This document shows, piece after piece, positions 8,698-16,971 of a DNA stretch of 64,000 nucleotides (positions are counted from its first letter, which is position 1; each line of letters starts with the position of its first letter). The stretch is from Firm-04 sp964463355 (GTDB lineage: Bacteria; Bacillota; Clostridia; Oscillospirales; Ruminococcaceae), in the NCBI GenBank assembly GCA_964463355.1, contig CAYXBP010000007.1:26487-90486 (forward strand), written 5' to 3'. The notes beneath the pieces are model-generated. The model had not been told where the DNA came from. It did not search any database and worked only from the letters and a program-made list of their open reading frames with translations. A program made the translations under genes and the position numbers.

Positions 8698-10047
8698 ATG
8701 AAACTGCAATTTTCACTGCCGCCACAGGTGATAACCATCATGGAACTGCTTGGGCGCAACGGCTATGAATGCTATGCGGTGGGCGGGTGCGTACGCGATA
8801 TATTACGCGGTGCTACACCCCATGACTGGGATCTGACAACCAATGCAAAGCCGCAACATATGCTGCAATGCTTTGCAGGGTATCACACCATTGAAACTGG
8901 TTTGCAACATGGCACACTCACTGTAGTGATCGACCATATGCCCCTGGAAATTACCACTTATCGCATTGATGGCGTTTATTCTGATCATCGCAGACCTGAT
9001 ACAGTATCCTTTACTGATTCTGTTATCGATGATCTGGAAAGACGAGATTTTACTGTCAATGCCATGGCATATCACCCAAAGTGCGGTTTGGTTGACCCCT
9101 TTGGTGGCGAGAGAGATCTGCAAAAAAAACGCATTGCCTGTGTGGGAAAACCCTCGGAACGGTTTGATGAGGACGGTTTGCGTATCTTGCGTGCGTTGCG
9201 GTTTGCCTCGGTGTTGGATTTTGCCATTGACCCACAGACCGATACAGCAATTCATCACCAAAAAGATTTGCTCAAGCATATCTCCGCCGAACGCATCTTT
9301 ATGGAAATGACAAAACTGCTCTGTGGGCAAGCCGCAGAACGCCTGCTGCTTGCTTACCCAGATGTCATCTGCACGATACTGCCACAGTTGCAGCCGATGG
9401 TCGGCTTCGCGCAACAGAATCCGTATCACGCCTACGATGTGTACACCCACAGCTGCAAGGCAACAGCTGCTGCCCCGTCAATCCCCGCTCTGCGTTGGGC
9501 TGCTTTTCTACACGATAGCGGTAAGCCCCATACCTTTACCAAAGACGAACGAGGCGGACATTTCTACGGTCACGCACAGGTCAGCGAGGATATTGCACGA
9601 CAGTCATTGCGACAATTAAAAAGCGACCGCAAAACACTGGATGCGGTTGCCACATTGATACGCCATCATGACATGGTATTCAGCGGCAATGCAAAACAGA
9701 TCAAGCGCATGGTGAATCGCATTGGGGACGAACTGACGGAACAGCTTATTCTGCTGCATCGGGCAGATGTATCAGCACAAGCAGAACATCTCGTAGCTGA
9801 GCGCGTTGCAGCCGCTGATGAATTGCTGCAAACCCTTGCAGAACTGCGGCAGCAAAATGCCTGTATGACTTTAAAAACGCTCCAAATGAATGGCAAGGAT
9901 ATAATTGCTATGGGCGTACAGGATGGCAAAACCATTGGCGCGTGCCTTAAGGCTGTTATGAATGATGTACTGGAGGATCGCTTGCCAAACGAACGCGATG
10001 CACTTCTGATTGCTGCAAAACAGTATTTGCAGCAAATACAGTCATGA
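8698..10047 (+). CDS. cca: CCA tRNA nucleotidyltransferase
   Basis: This 449-residue enzyme adds or repairs the 3' CCA end of tRNAs. Residues 20-50 contain the nucleotidyltransferase signature YAVGGCVRDILRG, followed by HDWDLTTNA with the catalytic Asp pair. The neck domain includes RRDFTVNAMAYHP and the DEDGLRILRALRFA motif. An HD domain with HDSGKP and RHHD follows at about 275-350. The start at 8698 lies 13 bp after rnz and has AAGGATG upstream. The gene pairs functionally with rnz: one trims the tRNA 3' end, the other adds CCA. An enzyme specific for CC or A alone is possible, but the presence of the HD domain and full length favour a complete CCA enzyme. Confidence 0.95.
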   Translation: MKLQFSLPPQVITIMELLGRNGYECYAVGGCVRDILRGATPHDWDLTTNAKPQHMLQCFAGYHTIETGLQHGTLTVVIDHMPLEITTYRIDGVYSDHRRPDTVSFTDSVIDDLERRDFTVNAMAYHPKCGLVDPFGGERDLQKKRIACVGKPSERFDEDGLRILRALRFASVLDFAIDPQTDTAIHHQKDLLKHISAERIFMEMTKLLCGQAAERLLLAYPDVICTILPQLQPMVGFAQQNPYHAYDVYTHSCKATAAAPSIPALRWAAFLHDSGKPHTFTKDERGGHFYGHAQVSEDIARQSLRQLKSDRKTLDAVATLIRHHDMVFSGNAKQIKRMVNRIGDELTEQLILLHRADVSAQAEHLVAERVAAADELLQTLAELRQQNACMTLKTLQMNGKDIIAMGVQDGKTIGACLKAVMNDVLEDRLPNERDALLIAAKQYLQQIQS

Positions 10048-10063
10048 TGGTTCGTTAAATGCA

Positions 10064-10366
10064 ATGAAGCGAATGCCAAAGCGTCTCTTTTACTGGTATT
10101 ATCCATTACATCTTATGGTTTTGTTGGACGGCGAGGATTACTATATGGTAGATGCCTTTGAAGCAAGAGGACGCAAGTATGTAGCACTTTCCAAGACGGC
10201 TGATGAAGAACGGAGCGAGATCACGGTTTATCTTTACCGTTTCTCTGCTAAGGAGCTGGAAGAGGGCGAGGAAGTAGAAATCATGCCAATTCCGTCTGAC
10301 ATGGAGTATGAAGAAGTGGCAGGAGTATTTTCCAAACGGAAGGAAAACAGAGAAACGTGGCTGTGA
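10064..10366 (+). CDS. DUF1292-like acidic protein
   Basis: This short, acidic product of about 100 residues resembles DUF1292 proteins of Firmicutes. The core reads as a beta-rich domain: VLLDGEDYYMVDAF, then KYVALSK, then TVYLYRFS. An acidic tail follows (EEGEEVEIMPI). The function of the family is not known. The start is uncertain: ATG codons at 10064, 10073 and 10115 are in frame, and none has a convincing ribosome site. The gene follows cca closely and is probably co-transcribed. Its coding style matches its neighbours. Confidence 0.6.
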   Translation: MKRMPKRLFYWYYPLHLMVLLDGEDYYMVDAFEARGRKYVALSKTADEERSEITVYLYRFSAKELEEGEEVEIMPIPSDMEYEEVAGVFSKRKENRETWL

Positions 10367-10382
10367 ATTCAATCAGCCAAAC

Positions 10383-10500
10383 GACGGGCACGAGGCTTCG
10401 CCACCTTTGAGGGCTATAGAACCATGATCTAGCTTACCGTTGAAAAACTACGACTTGATTGCCCACCGCTCTTTCCGTGAGAGTCGAACTTTTCACGGAA
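10383..10500. other. intergenic segment with multibranch folding potential
   Basis: No reading frame fits this segment. GGGCA (10386-10390) can pair with TGCCC (10460-10464), enclosing GGC/GCC, GGCTA/TAGCT and CGT/ACG helices. A perfect 8-bp inverted repeat TTCCGTGA/TCACGGAA follows, without a T run on either strand. It could be a non-coding RNA or a 3' processing structure; I cannot assign it to a known class such as 6S RNA or tmRNA. Confidence 0.35.
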
Positions 10501-10529
10501 TAAAGAAAAGAACCAGGATTATATCAATC

Positions 10530-10558
10530 TTGCAATTTACGCTCAGCTGTGGTATAAT
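10530..10558 (+). promoter_or_regulatory. sigma-A promoter for the RluA-type gene
   Basis: TTGCAA at 10530-10535 and TATAAT at 10553-10558 have a 17 bp spacer. The predicted start site near 10565 coincides with an ATG that would therefore not have a leader, which supports the downstream start at 10592. Confidence 0.85.
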
Positions 10559-10591
10559 GCTCGTATGCGGCTGAAAAGGAGCGTGTTTTGC

Positions 10592-11560
10592 ATGATCGAA
10601 TTGACGGTTTCTCGCAACGACAGTGGGCAAAGGGCAGATAAATTCTTGCTGAAGGTCTGCCCGAATATGCCGAAGAATCTGCTGTACAAGGCATTTCGCA
10701 AAAAAGATATCAAACGCAACGGAAAACGCTGCACACCAGAAGAAATGCTCTGCGAGGGAGATGTATTGCGGGCGTATCTGCCTGCCGATATTGACATACG
10801 CAAACCACCGCAAGCGATGATCACACAATTACCGCCCCCTGTGGTTGTTTACGAGGATGAGAATATCTGCCTGATGCACAAGCCAGTGGGTGTCCCTGTA
10901 CACGCGGATGACAAAGGCACAGTAGATACGATGATCGCGCGGTTTACTGCCTATTTGTACCATTGTGGTTTGTACGTGCCGCAGAGGGAACAAAGCTTTA
11001 CACCAGCACTCTGCAATCGGCTTGATCGCAATACTGACGGGCTTTGCATTGGCGCAAAAAATGCTGCGGCACTGCGTTGTGTCAACGAGATGATTCGCAA
11101 CGGTGAAGTGCAGAAAGAATATCTTTGCGTTGTGGTGGGTAAGCCACCAAAGTCGGCTGATATTGTGATTGCGTATCACCGTAAAACCGACGAAAACAAA
11201 GCAATTTTGCGTTATCAGCCCTTTGAGGGCGCAAAGCCTGCAAAAACTGGCTATGAACTCCTTGATACAGACGGAACGCTTTCTCTTGTGCGTGTGCGAT
11301 TGTATACTGGACGCACCCATCAAATTCGTGCGCAAATGGCATTGCTTGGCTGCCCGATTCTGGGCGACGGCGCATATGGCAACAAAGAGGCAAATCAACG
11401 GTACGGCGAATGTTTTCAACTACTGACAGCATATCGACTAACATTTTGTTCCAAAAAAAATGACAGCGTAGTAGCAAATCTACACGAACGATGCTTTACG
11501 ATCACCCCTGCTTTTACGGCAAAATATTTTCGGCAATGCGAACACATCACTGCGCAATAA
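10592..11560 (+). CDS. RluA-family 23S rRNA pseudouridine synthase
   Basis: The 322-residue enzyme isomerises uridine to pseudouridine in rRNA. Residues 1-65 form an S4 RNA-binding domain (SGQRADKFLL). The catalytic domain holds the family motif NRLDRNTDGL with the essential Asp at about 145. The C-terminal motif TGRTHQIRAQMALLG is also typical of RluA-type enzymes. The start is the ATG at 10592 after AAAAGGAG; the ATG at 10565 lies at the predicted transcription start. RluC- and RluD-like members are hard to separate by eye, so no symbol is given. The gene stands alone between its promoter and a strong terminator. Confidence 0.93.
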   Translation: MIELTVSRNDSGQRADKFLLKVCPNMPKNLLYKAFRKKDIKRNGKRCTPEEMLCEGDVLRAYLPADIDIRKPPQAMITQLPPPVVVYEDENICLMHKPVGVPVHADDKGTVDTMIARFTAYLYHCGLYVPQREQSFTPALCNRLDRNTDGLCIGAKNAAALRCVNEMIRNGEVQKEYLCVVVGKPPKSADIVIAYHRKTDENKAILRYQPFEGAKPAKTGYELLDTDGTLSLVRVRLYTGRTHQIRAQMALLGCPILGDGAYGNKEANQRYGECFQLLTAYRLTFCSKKNDSVVANLHERCFTITPAFTAKYFRQCEHITAQ

Positions 11561-11563
11561 GAC

Positions 11564-11593
11564 AAAAACGGTCGCCGAACGGCGACCGTTTTT
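11564..11593. terminator. bidirectional terminator between the RluA-type gene and pnp
   Basis: A perfect 13-bp stem (AAAAACGGTCGCC with its complement) and a GAAC loop are flanked by A and T runs, so it can end both the rightward RluA-type transcript and the leftward pnp transcript. Confidence 0.92.
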
Positions 11594-11611
11594 GTATCAA
11601 ACTGTTTGCTT

Positions 11612-13732
11612 TTAAATCTTATTCTTTGCTTCCAGCGCAGCCAACGCATCTTTGCGAGAGAGAGAAATCTTACCACGCGCCTCGTCAATTTCCATGACTT
11701 TGACCACGATTTCATCACCCAGCGAAACGACATCCTCGGTTTTTTCCACGCGCCCTTTATCCAGCTTGGAGATATGCACCAGACCTTCCTTACCAGGGAC
11801 AATCTCGACAAATGCACCAAAGGTCTGAATGCCTGTAACCTTACCCTTATAGATTGCGCCGACTTCCGGGCCATTTACAATGGTGTCGATAATACCAATC
11901 GCCTTATGAGCATTATCCATATCAATGCCAGAAACAAAAACGCTGCCGTCCTCGTTGATATCGATCTTGCACTGACACTCGGCAGAAATCTTCTGAATGA
12001 CCTTACCGCCGCTGCCAATCACCTCACGGATTTTATCCACAGGCACCTTGGTCTGCAACATCTTGGGGGCATAGGCACTTACGCTCTCGCGCGGAGCTTG
12101 AATTGCCTTGAGCATAATCTCATCAAGGATATACAAGCGTGCCTTACGAGTCTTTTCAAACGCCTCTTTAATGATTGCCGGGGTCAGTCCATCAACCTTG
12201 ATATCCACCTGAATGGCGGTGATACCCTTATGCGTACCGCCCACCTTGAAGTCCATATCCCCGAAGAAATCCTCCAACCCCTGAATATCCACCATGGTCA
12301 TGAAGTCATCAGAATCGGGCAAAGTAATCAATCCACAGGAGATACCTGCAACGGGTGCTTTGATCGGCACGCCAGCATCCATCAGTGCCAACGTAGAGCC
12401 GCAAATAGAGCCTTGAGAGGTCGATCCATTGGAGCTAAGCACCTCAGATACAAGGCGCATTGCATAGGGGAACTCCTCCACCGAGGGCAGCACGGGCACC
12501 AAAGCACGCTCTGCCAACGCACCATGACCAATCTCACGGCGACCTGGTCCACGGCTGGGCTTTGTTTCACCCACAGAATAGCTAGGGAAGTTATAGTGAT
12601 GCATATACCGCTTGGTTTCCTCGTTTTCGTCCAAGCCGTCAATGCGTTGGGAATCGGAGATGGGGCCAAGCGTTGCGATGGTCAGCACCTGCGTTTGTCC
12701 TCTGGTGAACAGACCACTACCATGCACTCTGGGCAGCAGACCAACCTCAGCAGAGAGGGGGCGAATTTCATCGATGCCACGTCCATCCACGCGCTTGCCC
12801 TGATACAGCCACTGCCGCACGATGGTCTTTTGCAGCTTGTAGATACATTCGTCAATCATAGGGATACGCTCTGCGTTTTCGGCATCGAATTTCTCATGAA
12901 TGGCGTTTTTGATAGGAGAAAGCCTTGCCTCGCGGATATTTTTATCGTTGGTATCCAGTGCATATTCCACGTCCTTGCGCGCAAATGCCTCAATGGCATC
13001 AAACAACGCATGGTCAACCTCCATGGATTCAAAGGCAAACTTGGGCTTGCCGATCTCCTCGCGGATCTTGCTGATGAACGCAACCAGCTTCTTGATCTCT
13101 TCGTGCGCCTTAAGAATCGCTTCCAGCATCACGTCCTCAGGAACCTCATTTGCGCCTGCTTCAATCATAACGATTTTTTCTGCAGTACCTGCAACGGTCA
13201 AGGTCAGGTCGCTCACGGCTCTCTGCTGCTTATCGGGCATCAGGATGATTTCGCCGTTGACCAACCCAACAGAAACGCCGCCAATCGGCCCATTCCACGG
13301 GATATCCGAGATGGAGATTGCAACGGATGTACCGATCATGCCACAGATTTCGGGCAGGCAGTCCTGATCCACAGCCAGCACGGTCATCACCACAGCCACA
13401 TCGTTACGCATATCCTTGGGAAACAGTGGGCGAATGGGGCGATCCACCACGCGAGAGGTAAGGATTGCCTTCTCTGAAGGCTTACCCTCGCGCTTCATAA
13501 AGCTGCCAGGGATTCTTCCAACGGAGTACAGACGCTCTTCATAATCTACGGAGAGCGGGAAGAAATCTACGCCCTCACGGGGTTTTTCGCTTGCGGTAAC
13601 GTTCGCCATGACCACAGTATCGCCATAGCGCACCCAGCAAGAGCCATTGGAAAGCTCGCAGGTCTTTCCAGTTTCGATGGTCAGTGTTCTGCCGCAAAAT
13701 TCGGTTTGAAACATTTTGTGATTATCAAACAT
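11612..13732 (-). CDS. pnp: polyribonucleotide nucleotidyltransferase (PNPase)
   Basis: The 706-residue phosphorolytic 3'-5' exoribonuclease takes part in mRNA decay. Two RNase PH-like halves lie at about 10-230 and 310-540, the first with the family motif RPIRPLFP. The KH domain follows at about 560-610 (REVIGSGGKVIQKI). The S1 domain (about 625-695) has GKVTGIQTFGAFVE and ends with ISLSRKDAL. The start is the ATG at 13732, with AGGAGG nine bases upstream; a longer frame to 13834 lacks similarity. The gene lies downstream of rpsO, as in E. coli and Bacillus. In those species pnp expression is controlled through the leader by RNase III and PNPase itself, but a terminator between the two genes here suggests partial uncoupling. 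Confidence 0.97.
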   Translation of the reverse strand: MFDNHKMFQTEFCGRTLTIETGKTCELSNGSCWVRYGDTVVMANVTASEKPREGVDFFPLSVDYEERLYSVGRIPGSFMKREGKPSEKAILTSRVVDRPIRPLFPKDMRNDVAVVMTVLAVDQDCLPEICGMIGTSVAISISDIPWNGPIGGVSVGLVNGEIILMPDKQQRAVSDLTLTVAGTAEKIVMIEAGANEVPEDVMLEAILKAHEEIKKLVAFISKIREEIGKPKFAFESMEVDHALFDAIEAFARKDVEYALDTNDKNIREARLSPIKNAIHEKFDAENAERIPMIDECIYKLQKTIVRQWLYQGKRVDGRGIDEIRPLSAEVGLLPRVHGSGLFTRGQTQVLTIATLGPISDSQRIDGLDENEETKRYMHHYNFPSYSVGETKPSRGPGRREIGHGALAERALVPVLPSVEEFPYAMRLVSEVLSSNGSTSQGSICGSTLALMDAGVPIKAPVAGISCGLITLPDSDDFMTMVDIQGLEDFFGDMDFKVGGTHKGITAIQVDIKVDGLTPAIIKEAFEKTRKARLYILDEIMLKAIQAPRESVSAYAPKMLQTKVPVDKIREVIGSGGKVIQKISAECQCKIDINEDGSVFVSGIDMDNAHKAIGIIDTIVNGPEVGAIYKGKVTGIQTFGAFVEIVPGKEGLVHISKLDKGRVEKTEDVVSLGDEIVVKVMEIDEARGKISLSRKDALAALEAKNKI

Positions 13733-13895
13733 GAACTGAAACCTCCTGTAAATTTGGATCTGTTTGGTTTTGCAAAAAACAACGTACCAACTCGCATCCA
13801 CACAGGAATTAACACAAAATCCTGTGCCGAACAAAACGCGACATCGGCATACGATTTCATGCTAACCCCGCAAAACGCGCTGCGGTACGCTTGCG

Positions 13896-13926
13896 CAAAA
13901 AGGGCAAGAGAAGCCCCCTGCCCTTT
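13896..13926 (-). terminator. rpsO terminator
   Basis: On the minus strand the stem AAAGGGCA/TGCCCTTT (13926-13899) is followed by a T run at 13901-13896. It sits 13 bp after the rpsO stop, between rpsO and pnp. Confidence 0.75.
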
Positions 13927-13938
13927 CCATGCTTTGGG

Positions 13939-14205
13939 TCACTTACGCAGACCTAGACGCTCAACGGTTGCACGGTAACGCTCAATATCCTTCTTCTTCA
14001 GATAGTTAAGCAAGTTACGGCGGCGACCAACCATCTTTAAGAGGCCACGATGAGAATGATAATCCTTCTTGTGGTCACGCAAATGGGCATTTAGGTCATT
14101 GATGCGACGGGTCAAAATTGCGATCTGCACCTCAGGGGAACCGGTATCGCCCTCGTGGGTAGCATTAGCAGCGATGATTTCCGTCTTTTCTTCCTTACGA
14201 AGCAT
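13939..14205 (-). CDS. rpsO: 30S ribosomal protein S15
   Basis: The 88-residue length is standard for S15, which binds the central domain of 16S rRNA early in 30S assembly. Family motifs are visible: GDTGSPEVQIAILTRRI, then LRDHKKDYHSHRGLL, then GRRRNLLNYLKK and the final YRATVERLGLRK. The start is the ATG at 14205, preceded by GTGAGGTG. The upstream in-frame extension to 14361 has no family similarity. The leader from about 14320 to 14206 contains a candidate -10 (TAGAAT on the minus strand). S15 in other species regulates its own mRNA through a leader structure, which I did not verify here. Confidence 0.97.
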   Translation of the reverse strand: MLRKEEKTEIIAANATHEGDTGSPEVQIAILTRRINDLNAHLRDHKKDYHSHRGLLKMVGRRRNLLNYLKKKDIERYRATVERLGLRK

Positions 14206-14468
14206 TGGTTTCACCTCACTAAATGAAAATATTCCCGTCAAACGCAGCAAGAGGGTTTCGGTGAAGTTCCCACGCCTGACATGGGCGCATCGGACACAAT
14301 CCCTCATCCGCGTAAGCGGCAAAACTATTCTACCATAAATTCCTCGTAATAGAATGAACATTCTATGAACATATTATGAACGTTTTGCTAATATTAGCAA
14401 ATTCGACAAAACTTGTTACCAGCGGACAGGCTTGCTATCTACGTTTTTCTTTTTTTTGCAAAAATGCG

Positions 14469-14496
14469 TGACAAATCGCGCGAAATATGCTAAAAT
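14469..14496 (+). promoter_or_regulatory. promoter for the nadB operon
   Basis: GTGACA at 14469-14474 and TAAAAT at 14491-14496 are spaced by 16 bp. About 145 nt of leader follows before the nadB ATG. The leader has room for an NAD-responsive operator, but I see no clear NiaR/NadR palindrome. Confidence 0.6.
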
Positions 14497-14647
14497 AGTT
14501 AGAAGTGGATTTTGCAGCACGCGGCACAATTCGGTGGGAAAAGGCAATTGGCAATGGAAACATTTTACATAATGCCTACAAAGATTACATCCCAGCTGCG
14601 CGAATGCGTGAAAATCTACCATAACGGAAACGAATCGAGGAACGTTT

Positions 14648-16111
14648 ATGCTGCCATTTGAAAACCCCAACTTTGATGTTGTGATCGCAGGTGCAGGTGC
14701 AGCAGGCTTATACGCTGCGCTGCATCTACCGCCAACCATGCGAGTACTGGTGCTTGCCAAGCGCGAAGCCACCCTGTGCAACTCTGCACTGGCACAGGGT
14801 GGTATTGCTGGTGTGTGGAATTCTCCAGGCGACAACACTGAGCTGCACGCCAACGATACCCGTATCGCAGGCGCGTTTACCAATCGCCCTGAAACGCTGC
14901 ATATTCTGGTGACAGAAGCCGCTCAGGATATCGAACAGTTGGTGCAATACGGCGTGGAGTTTGATCGCACCCCAGACGGCGATTATGATCGCACCCTTGA
15001 AGGTGGACACTGCCGCAGGCGTATCTTCCATCATCGTGATTCTACCGGTGCGGAAATTCTGCGCGGATTGCTTGCTGCTGTTGCCCTGCTGCCCAATGTT
15101 ACCATCGCAGAGCATACCATGGTCAGCCGTGCCATGCATACTGAAACGGGTTTTTCCTGCGAGTTGCTCCACGAGAATGCGTTTACAGTTGTTAACTGCC
15201 ATTTTTTGATTATGGCAACAGGCGGCATCGGCAGAGTGTACGAATACACCACAAACTCTGCAATTGCTACTGGTGACGGCATCCGCATTGCTTATGAGTT
15301 GGGTGCGCGCATCAAAAACTTAAGTCTGATCCAATTCCACCCCACGGCATTCAACAATCGTCATACGCGTGAATGTTTCCTCATCTCTGAAGCGGTGCGC
15401 GGCGAGGGAGCTTATCTGCGCAATTGCAACATGGAACGCTTTATGCATCGCTACGATGACCGTCTGGAGCTTGCCCCACGTGATGTCGTATCCCATGCGA
15501 TCATTGCAGAAAGCAAACGTACATCCTCCACGGATTTTTGGCTGGATATCACCCATAAAGATCCTGATGAGGTGCGTGCCCGCTTCCCGAAGATCTACAG
15601 CAAGCTCCTTGAACAGGGCTATGATCTTACCAAAGAGCCTGTGCCAGTTTACCCCTGTCAGCATTATCTCATGGGCGGCATTAATGTGGACAGCAACGCC
15701 CAAACACGCGTAGAACGTCTGTTCGCTTGTGGCGAATGCTCACACACTGGCGTACACGGCAGCAACCGTCTGGCAAGCAATAGTCTGCTGGAAGCATTGG
15801 TTTTCTCTCGCCGTGCCGCAGCCGAGATTGCAAAAGAGGCTGATGCCATCGGCGACCGCTATGTGCAAGGGGAATTTCAACCCATTACTGCAACAGAACC
15901 GCTTCCGCACGGCATCCGCACAGAACTGCGCAGGATTTTGCAGGAAAATTACTTTGTTGTGCCAAATACCAAAAATATTCCCGCCGCATATCAGCGTATC
16001 ACGGAGCTGATCCAGCGCATTGCCTGCGAGGACTGGCGCATGGATGCGGATTATCTTGAGGCGCGGTCGCAGGCAACGGTCGCTTACCTGATTTTGGAGG
16101 AACAATTATGA
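14648..16111 (+). CDS. nadB: L-aspartate oxidase
   Basis: The 487-residue flavoenzyme oxidises aspartate to iminoaspartate for NAD synthesis. The N-terminus has the FAD-binding VVIAGAGAAGLYAAL fold (about 11-25), then NSALAQGGIAG. Other family motifs are HHRDSTGAEI, ATGGIGRVYEYTTNS, QFHPTAF, the SEAVRGEGAYL loop with the active-site Arg, and GGINVDSNAQT. The C-terminal helical domain appears shorter than the 530 residues of many NadB proteins. The stop overlaps the nadC start by 4 bp. No nadA (quinolinate synthase) lies next to it, although the three genes often form one operon in Clostridia. The enzyme therefore needs a NadA encoded elsewhere. Confidence 0.95.
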   Translation: MLPFENPNFDVVIAGAGAAGLYAALHLPPTMRVLVLAKREATLCNSALAQGGIAGVWNSPGDNTELHANDTRIAGAFTNRPETLHILVTEAAQDIEQLVQYGVEFDRTPDGDYDRTLEGGHCRRRIFHHRDSTGAEILRGLLAAVALLPNVTIAEHTMVSRAMHTETGFSCELLHENAFTVVNCHFLIMATGGIGRVYEYTTNSAIATGDGIRIAYELGARIKNLSLIQFHPTAFNNRHTRECFLISEAVRGEGAYLRNCNMERFMHRYDDRLELAPRDVVSHAIIAESKRTSSTDFWLDITHKDPDEVRARFPKIYSKLLEQGYDLTKEPVPVYPCQHYLMGGINVDSNAQTRVERLFACGECSHTGVHGSNRLASNSLLEALVFSRRAAAEIAKEADAIGDRYVQGEFQPITATEPLPHGIRTELRRILQENYFVVPNTKNIPAAYQRITELIQRIACEDWRMDADYLEARSQATVAYLILEEQL

Positions 16112-16971
16112 TGCAGCTGTTACCAATTTATGTAGATGATATCATTCGCCGTGCCCTCACAGAGGATATCACTGGGATAGATGTGACCAGCGATTTTCTC
16201 CTCTCCCCAGATGATTTATCTGAAGCGTATCTGGTTGCAAAGGCGGATGGCGTGCTATGCGGTATGGATATCGCGAAGCGCGTGTTTGAACTCGTTGGCG
16301 AAGGCGTTGTGTTTGATGCAAAGTACTGCGACGGTGATCGCGTAAAAAAGGGCGATATTCTCGCGGAACTGCAAGGCAGCACCCGCACCCTGCTCAAGGG
16401 CGAACGCACTGCGTTGAATCTGTTGCAGCATCTTTCGGGTATTGCAACTGAAACAGCACGCTGTGTGGCACTCACTGAGGGTACAAACGCATCCATTGTG
16501 GATACCAGAAAGACCCTGCCAGGGATCCGTGCACTGCAAAAATATGCCGTGCGTTGCGGCGGAGGAAAGAATCACCGCTTTAATCTCTCCGATGGTGCGA
16601 TGCTCAAGGACAACCACATTGATGCCTGCGGTGGCATTACTGCGGCAATCACTCAGCTGCGGCAGCATATCGGGCACATGGTGCGCATTGAGGTTGAGGT
16701 ACGGAACCTGGATGAACTCCGTGAGGCACTGGCTGCAAACGCGGATATCATCATGCTGGATAACATGGACTGCTCCACCATGAAAGAAGCAGTCGCCATC
16801 ACAAACGGCGCGGCTTGTCTGGAAGCATCTGGTGGCATTACCCATGATACCATTCGTGCGGTTGCACAAACTGGTGTGGATATCATCTCCTTGGGCGCGC
16901 TTACCCATAGCGTTAAGGCGTTTGATATTTCTATGAAATGGCATAAGAAATCACAGGAGGAAGAATTATGA
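16108..16971 (+). CDS. nadC: nicotinate-nucleotide pyrophosphorylase (quinolinate phosphoribosyltransferase)
   Basis: The 287-residue enzyme converts quinolinate and PRPP to nicotinate mononucleotide. Family motifs appear in order: ALTEDIT near the N-terminus, ERTALNLLQHLSGIAT, DTRKTLPGIRALQKYAV, GGGKNHRFNLSDGAMLKDNHI with active-site Arg, His and Lys residues, and the C-terminal barrel strands EASGGI and ISLGALTHS. Two adjacent ATG codons (16108, 16111) could start it; the first overlaps the nadB stop. The nadC stop overlaps the ATG of the next lipoprotein gene by 4 bp (ATGA), so three genes form one translationally coupled unit. Length and motifs are typical. Confidence 0.96.
   Translation: MMQLLPIYVDDIIRRALTEDITGIDVTSDFLLSPDDLSEAYLVAKADGVLCGMDIAKRVFELVGEGVVFDAKYCDGDRVKKGDILAELQGSTRTLLKGERTALNLLQHLSGIATETARCVALTEGTNASIVDTRKTLPGIRALQKYAVRCGGGKNHRFNLSDGAMLKDNHIDACGGITAAITQLRQHIGHMVRIEVEVRNLDELREALAANADIIMLDNMDCSTMKEAVAITNGAACLEASGGITHDTIRAVAQTGVDIISLGALTHSVKAFDISMKWHKKSQEEEL

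Noticed and set aside
10486..10499. perfect inverted repeat taken as a terminator
   Set aside because: No T run follows on either strand, so it is recorded only as part of the structured segment.
11606..13477. 623-codon open frame on the plus strand
   Set aside because: It is antisense to pnp, which has full domain structure and a good start; the frame has no ribosome site or family motif.
14500..14647. riboswitch or NAD operator in the nadB leader
   Set aside because: No recognised aptamer core or clear palindrome is visible; length alone is not evidence.
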